Source: Hymenopellis radicata (taxonomy: Eukaryota > Basidiomycota > Agaricomycetes > Agaricales > Physalacriaceae). From it: a DNA stretch of 14,936 nucleotides. The DNA is taken from positions 1 to 14,936 of the forward strand of contig JADNRX010001075.1 in NCBI GenBank assembly GCA_015501595.1, in the 5' to 3' direction. The notes under the pieces were generated by a model. The model saw nothing but the letters and a program-made list of their open reading frames with translations. It was not told the DNA's origin and ran no database searches. Positions 9,401 through 14,936 of this stretch are shown here, piece by piece. A program made the position numbers and the translations under genes. Every line of letters starts with the position of its first letter. Positions within the stretch are counted from its first letter, which is position 1.

Positions 9401-12266
9401 GAGCGCGAGCTTGAACGTATGGCGCGTCGCAAGTTCAAGTTTGTCGTCTCCATGCAACGGTACTCGAAGTTCAACAAGGAGGAACAGGAGAATGCGGAAT
9501 TCTTGCTTCGGGCGTATCCTGATCTTCAAATCGCATTTTTGGAGGAAGAGCCAGCTCGCAAAGAGGGTGGTGATCCTAGGATTTTCTCTGCGCTTATCGA
9601 CGGACACAGCGAGTTCATGGAAAATGGCAAGCGCAAGGCCAAGTTCCGCATTGAGCTGCCCGGTAATCCAATCTTGGGCGACGGCAAGTCTGACAACCAG
9701 AATCACGCCATCATTTTCTATCGCGGCGAATACCTCCAGTTGATTGACGCCAATCAGGATCACTATCTCGAGGAGTGCTTGAAAATTCGTAACATCCTGG
9801 CCGAGTTCGAGGAGCTCAACCCGACCAATCAGAGCCCTTACGCTCACTGGGGTCACAAGGACTTCAAACGCACTCCGGTGGCCATCGTCGGTGCCCGTGA
9901 ATATATCTTCTCGGAGAACATTGGTATTCTTGGTGATCTCGCTGCCGGCAAGGAGCAGACGTTTGGTACCCTCGCGGCTCGCTCAATGGCTTGGATTGGT
10001 GGTAAACTGCACTACGGTCACCCTGATTTCCTCAATGCGCTCTTCATGAACACTCGTGGCGGTGTGTCGAAGGCGCAGAAGGGCTTACACTTGAACGAAG
10101 ATATTTACGCCGGCATGAACGCATTTGGTCGCGGGGCTCGTATCAAGCACACGGAGTACTTCCAGTGCGGGAAGGGCCGAGATCTTGGATTCGGCACCAT
10201 TCTGAACTTCCAGACGAAGATTGGTACTGGTATGGGCGAGCAGCTGTTGAGTCGAGAGTACTACTATCTCGGGACGCAACTGCCCATCGACCGATTCCTG
10301 ACTTTCTACTATGGTCATCCGGGATTCCAGATCAATAACATGTTGGTTATTCTTTCGGTGCAGCTTTTCATCTTGACCAGTGAGTTTTCCCGCTTTCCAT
10401 CTTCCCTGTCTTACCGATCGTCTTAGTGGTCTTCATTGGGTCGTTGAACTCTAGCGTTACCATATGTCGCTACACCGGCGATGGACAATTCATTGGCGGA
10501 CAAGCGGGTTGCTACAATTTGGACCCCGTGTTTGATTGGATCAAGCGTTGCATCCTCAGTATCTTTTTGGTGTTCATGATCGCATTCTTGCCATTGTTCT
10601 TACAAGGTACATCTATTTCGTCTCCGCGTCACCAACGTATATTAACATCGTGCAGAATTGGTCGAGCGTGGTACATGGAAGGCTATCGTTCGGTTGGCGA
10701 AACAGTTCGGCTCGCTTTCGCCTGTGTTCGAAATCTTCTCTACCCAGATTCAGACGCATTCCGTTCTGAGCAATCTAACGTTCGGCGGTGCTCGGTATAT
10801 CGCTACTGGTCGTGGTTTCGCCACGAGTCGGATACCCTTCAACATCCTCTTCTCGCGTTTCGCCGGGCCTAGTATCTACTTGGGCATGCGCACACTGCTT
10901 ATGCTGTTGTATGTGACGCTGACGTTATGGACGCCATACTTGATCTACTTCTGGATATCCATCGTCGCGCTGTGTATTGCGCCCTTCGTGTTCAACCCTC
11001 ATCAGTTTGCCTTCTCTGATTTCTTGGTCGACTACCGGTATGTTAAATCGCTTTCTCGGAAACTTTGCTCATCTTGCGTTCAGAGAATACATTCGATGGA
11101 TGTCCCGGGGTAACTCTCGGTCGCACAACAACTCTTGGATCGGATATTGTCGGTTATCCCGCACGATGATTACAGGTTATAAAAAGAAAAAGCTTGGGCA
11201 TCCGTCGGAAAAGCTCTCGGGAGATCTTCCTCGTGCTACCTGGCATGCCGTGTTGTTCTCAGAAGTGATCTTCCCCGTGATCATGGCCATTCTCTTCGTC
11301 ATAGCGTACATGTTCGTCAAGTCGTTCCCTGTCGACGGCGAAACGCCCCCTAGTCCTCTCGTTCGCATCGCTGTGATTTCTTTGGGTCCTATCGTGTGGA
11401 ATGCCGCAATCCTTTTGACGCTCTTCATTATCAGCATCTTTTTAGGACCCATGCTTGATCCCGTGGTCCCAATGTTCGGATCTGTAATGGCTTTCATTGC
11501 CCACTTCCTGGGTTCGCTCGGCATGATTGGATTCTTTGAGTTCTTGGTATGTAGCATGTTTTCTCCTTGTGCCCAAGCTGAACATTTTGGTAGTGGTTCT
11601 TGGAACGCTGGGATACATCTCATGCCGTCTTGGGGCTAATCGCTTGCGTGGCCATCCAACGTGCGGTGCACAAAATTCTCATTTCGGTGTTCTTGTCCCG
11701 TGAGTTCAAGCACGACGAAACAAACCGAGCATGGTGGACAGGTCGGTGGTATGGACGCGGATTGGGTGCCCACGTCATGTCGCAGCCGGCCAGAGAATAC
11801 ATCGTCAAGATCATCGAACTTTCGCTATGGAGTTCTGACCTCATCATCGGCCACATTCTGTTGCTCATGCTCAGTCTCCCCATCTTCATACCATATTTCG
11901 ATCGCTTCCATGCAACGTTATTATGTACGTCGCGGCCTTGCCTCCTCTTCAATTTCACTAACAAGTTTCTCAGTCTGGTTACGACCGTCTAAACAAATTC
12001 GTGCTCCCGTTTATTCCATCAAACAACGGAAGACTCGTCGCAAGATTGTAAGCGCGCATCTCCTACCTGAAGTCTTGTTATTGATTTGCGATTAGATTGT
12101 GAAGTACGGTTTGCTATACATTGCTGTGATTGTTCTCTTTGCGGTGTTGATCGCCCTTCGTAAGTAACTATGTTTTCCTTGACTTTACTTTGCTGAAGTA
12201 GCCTCCTCAGCCATTGTCTTCCACACGACCCTCAAATTCGACTGCTCGATATGCAACAGTCTGTAA
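6401..12266 (+). CDS. FKS1: 1,3-beta-D-glucan synthase catalytic subunit (GT48), frame broken by one inserted A
   Basis: The enzyme polymerises UDP-glucose into beta-1,3-glucan and extrudes it through the plasma membrane; it works with a Rho1-type GTPase. Exons: 6401-6605, 6662-6924, 6978-8586, 8639-8959, 9008-10379, 10427-10606, 10656-11037, 11084-11546, 11594-11924, 11974-12047, 12096-12159, 12202-12266. Ignoring one extra base this gives about 1775 residues, the normal size. Order: disordered Ser/Asp/Tyr-rich head (1-110); FKS1 domain (about 140-400, with [20 protein letters not shown]); first membrane cluster from about 405; echinocandin hot spot 1 FLTLSFRDP (584-592); cytoplasmic catalytic domain (about 690-1240); RYTG (1271-1274), a proposed UDP-glucose motif; hot spot 2 DWIKRCIL (1293-1300); second membrane cluster to the C-terminus. 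The A4 run at 8541-8544 has one A too many: the exon is 1609 nt, while 1608 keeps frame and yields the family block [15 protein letters not shown]. Read as is, the protein would stop near 8706 without its catalytic domain. The last intron may end at 12201 or 12210. Confidence 0.96.
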
Positions 12267-13220
12267 ACGGACCATGATTCTTATGAATATATTAGACTTT
12301 GCCCACTGTATTTTGACGTTTCGATTCCCCATAATCTCTGGCGCTGTCATGGACTCCTTCCGTACATAGGATAATCTCATTCATGGACATTTACTGTAAG
12401 CCTATCAATACCAAATACTATCATATTGTCGCTCTCTCTCTTTCGAGTGCGTTAGTTAGATCTTAGAGGTAGGCAACAGTCTCGAGTCCATGCGCCTCTT
12501 TCATGTATCTCCTTTTGATTGTCTGGTTTTAACTCGTGCGTAAACGGCCGAGATCGTCGAAACACACACAAGGTCTTCGCTTCTTTAACCTTTTTTGGCC
12601 GCTCGAGCGCTCATGTCGAATGTAACAGGTACCTCCGGATTCCTATTCCATATTTGAGACGCCGTTGTGATGGATATCGGTTGGCTATCCGGGCTAGCCA
12701 TACGGCATGAACTTGACATGAACCTTGTCGTGTCTTGGAAGGACGAGAAGTTGATCACCTAATATGGAAATCGTTCCTTTCCCATTGACTTTTCGTGCAT
12801 CGACGTATGGGCAGCCGTTATTTTTGGTGTATATCACCGAGACGCTCCACAGCGCACGGATAATCTGTTGCAGATGAACAGCGTCCGTGACCAGCGCGCA
12901 TATGGAGGCATATGGCCTAATATCATGTTCTTGATTCCGCCGCCTCGCAACAACCTTTTGTGCTGCACGGTTGGCTGGTTCTTGGGCGCAACGTGATACA
13001 CCCGTGCGTGGCTGCTCATGGCACTAGGCCCGTAATTCATCTGTCTGAGGCAGGAGAGGCCTTGTGCTTCGTCGCGACAAGCATGCGCGTCTGGGACCTG
13101 ATCGATCCTGTGATTAGCGGTCGAGCTCTGCGGGAGGTAGTTAAATAGCTGGCTGTGGATGGTGGGTTTCGTTATCTCGTCGGTCTAACACACACTACTG
13201 AACAAGAAGAAAAGAAGAAG
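12267..13220. other. Intergenic region between glucan synthase and thaumatin-like gene
   Basis: I see no gene. Open frames at 12519-12710, 12834-13040 (minus) and 12960-13148 are short, lack family resemblance, and overlap the expected 3' UTR of FKS and the promoter of the next gene. AT-rich stretches just after 12266 are the probable polyadenylation area. Confidence 0.6.
13141..13220 (+). promoter_or_regulatory. Probable TATA-like box and purine-rich leader of the thaumatin-like gene
   Basis: TTAAATAG at 13141-13148 lies 80 bases before the ATG and is the best TATA-like match in the area. The bases directly before the ATG are almost pure A/G (AAGAAGAAAAGAAGAAG), unlike the CT-rich leader of the FKS gene. 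Confidence 0.45.
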
Positions 13221-14528
13221 ATGTTGCGCCTCTCTGCTGTTGCTTCGCTTGCTTTGGCCTCTGGCGCGTTCGCGCGTACATTCACTGTATGTCTTGTGAT
13301 TGCGCCATACTCCACTGCTGTGTGCTCATTCGATTTCAGGTGTACAATGCTTGTCCGTTTACTATCTGGTGAGCTCCACGCCTTCGTGTATCGTTAATCG
13401 GAAGCTGACTTGCGGTTTGAAGGCCGGCTGTATGTTTGAAGAATCGTCTATTCCGCTTTGGGATCCTCAACTATGTTTCATAGATCTTCACCGACTTGAA
13501 CGTCGGGTCTGCTGTTCCTGCGTACACGACTGGGTAAGGTTTCTTTGAACGTAAAGTGCTTCGTCATCATCTAACGCGCATCTCAGATGGGAAGCCGCGT
13601 CCTACACCGCAGTGTCGTTTAGCGTTCCGGACAACTGGAAGGCAGGACGAATCTGGGTATGTCGATCCCCTGCGTATTTGATCTGACGTGCGTCTAATTC
13701 CCTCTCAGGCTCGCCGCAACTGCGACTTCTCTTCCAACCCTGGACCCAACTCGTGTCTGGATGGAGGCTGCAACGGCGGTCTCGTGTGCGACTCGAGCAC
13801 CGGAACCGTAAGCCTCGCGTTTCCTTTTTTGTATTGATATCTCATGCATTGCGCTTATGACAGGGTGTCCCTCCCGCCACTGTGGCGGAATGGACTCTTT
13901 CGGGAGATGGAAATCTCGATTGGTACGATAGTGGGTCGCATTCTGTTAGGCTCTCTCTCCATTGATACTCATATCTGTCTGTAGTCTCGTTGGTTGATGG
14001 TTACAACCTTCCGGCTCGCATCACCAACAACGTTGGATGCGGTGTCCCCGATTGCCCCGTCGATCTTGGCCCGAACTGTTCGTTATTTCGTGCACCATGT
14101 CATCCCCGTTCGATGCTGATGAGAGCGATGTAGGCCCCGATGCCCTCAAAGGACCTTTCGACTCCTCTGGCTTCCCCGTAGGCTGCCGCTCGGCTTGCGT
14201 AAGTCCCACTTCGCACATGATAACGAGTTACTGAAAACTGCTTATAGCAAGCCAACTTGGACGGAAACCAGGCTGACTCTGCTAACTGCTGCTCGGGAAG
14301 CCACAGCACTGCGGACACCTGCCCGCCTTCTGGTGTCGCGTACTACTCTTACTTCAGTGCGTTTCTTATGCTTATGAACTTTTGGGCGAGACTGATGGAC
14401 CATTTCATTGATAGAAAACAGCTGCCCCAACTCCTACGTCTATGCTTACGGACGAGTCTTCGGGCACTGCTCTGTGGACCTGCGATGCCAGCCTCAAGGC
14501 TGACTACACTCTCACGTTCTGCCCTTAA
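13221..14528 (+). CDS. Secreted thaumatin-like protein, last exon frameshifted by one inserted G
   Basis: This is a secreted member of the thaumatin/PR-5 fold. Some fungal relatives bind or hydrolyse beta-1,3-glucan, so a role in cell-wall remodelling is likely but not shown here. Exons: 13221-13286, 13340-13368, 13423-13429, 13484-13533, 13587-13656, 13709-13807, 13864-13930, 13985-14077, 14134-14198, 14248-14356, 14415-14528. Residues 1-19 (MLRLSAVASLALASGAFAR region) are a signal peptide. The mature chain starts with the family pattern FTVYNACPFTIWPAIFTD and carries VPDNWKAGRIWARRNCDF, GPNSCLDGGCNGGL, GVPPATVAEWTL, SLVDGYNLP and GCRSAC. It has 16 cysteines, the full thaumatin set, if the final frame is repaired. 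At 14450/14451 there is one G too many after TATGCTTAC. Skipping it gives DESSGTALWTC...LTFCP and about 255 residues. As written, the frame ends at 14503 (about 247 residues), and the last 23 or so family residues, with both final cysteines, are replaced. Exon 3 is only 7 nt and follows an AAG acceptor. Confidence 0.93.
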
Positions 14529-14936
14529 ATTATATCTCTTTCTCTTGATTATTAAAGTATACCAACAAAAAAACAATCGCTTGGCCAGGCTTGGCCGGTG
14601 TAGTTGTAGTCTAACAATGGAATGATATATCATGTTCACAGCCTGTGACAAGCTTGAGTTCAGCTGGGTCCACAGTGTCCACTGAGCGGAAAATCTGGTA
14701 TGCGCTCTACGAAGAGCAACAGGATCAGGACACTGTAGTTTAAATGTTCTAAGTATATGATGCAAATTGGTTACAGATAAGACTTACATGCTTATTCATC
14801 TCTTTCCAAGAATCCTACACCGCATTTCGAACTTTGGCCATAAAGTTTTCATACCATTTCACTATAAGACCATAGGAACGGCAACTTCAGGTGACAGGGC
14901 GCCCCTCCACTGAAACCTGCGAGATAGTTGAACAGG
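14529..14936. other. 3' flank of the thaumatin-like gene, no gene seen
   Basis: The first ~45 bases are AT-rich (TTATATCTC, ATTATTAAAG, then an A7-type run) and probably carry the polyadenylation signal. A direct repeat of TTGGCC occurs at 14581 and 14591. The long minus-strand frame at 14349-14765 is mostly antisense to the last exons and has no family resemblance. A gene on the minus strand may begin beyond the window, but nothing here shows it. Confidence 0.5.

Noticed and set aside
8999..9856. Minus-strand open frame of 285 codons opposite FKS exon 5
   Set aside because: It is wholly antisense to a clearly conserved FKS exon, has no family resemblance, and arises from the third-position base bias of the real gene.
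1..14936. tRNA, rRNA, CRISPR array or bacterial-type operon signals
   Set aside because: None was found by eye. Intron-rich genes and protein families mark the window as fungal nuclear DNA, where CRISPR arrays are not expected.

Overview
The window looks like nuclear DNA of a filamentous basidiomycete, probably an agaricomycete. Every recognisable gene is split by many short GT-AG introns, mostly 46-58 nt. The marker proteins are a fungal 1,3-beta-glucan synthase (FKS, family GT48) and a basidiomycete-type small thaumatin-like protein. All gene models are on the + strand. I rebuilt them by eye from splice sites, reading frame and family resemblance. No homology search was run.

Layout: (1) 1-2225 has no convincing gene; its last ~125 bases look like the promoter of a former sugar transporter. 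(2) 2226-2574 is the decayed 5' end of an MFS hexose transporter and about 4170-4330 is its decayed 3' end. The middle of the transporter, roughly 400 residues, is missing. In its place sits an apparently intact six-exon gene (2669-4011) for a 363-residue protein of unknown function with PD-(D/E)XK-nuclease-like spacing. (3) 4718-5446 is a four-exon gene for a small protein with a predicted helical arm and two membrane segments. (4) 5447-6400 is the upstream region of FKS and holds a near-perfect 20-bp palindrome. (5) 6401-12266 is a full-length FKS gene with 12 exons and about 1775 residues. One extra A in an A4 run at 8541-8544 breaks its frame. (6) 13221-14528 is a secreted thaumatin-like protein gene with 11 exons, one of them only 7 nt. 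One extra G at 14450/14451 breaks the frame of its last exon. (7) 14529-14936 shows no gene.

The FKS enzyme makes the main wall polymer, beta-1,3-glucan, at the plasma membrane. Some fungal thaumatin-like proteins bind or cut beta-1,3-glucan, so 6.4-14.5 kb may be a small cell-wall glucan neighbourhood; functional linkage is inference. The two single-base insertions lie in otherwise perfectly conserved genes, one of which is usually essential, so uncorrected sequence errors explain them better than biology. The transporter is different: it has stops, several frame changes and a large internal loss, so it is a true pseudogene. The most unusual structure in the window is the intact gene lodged inside that dead transporter.
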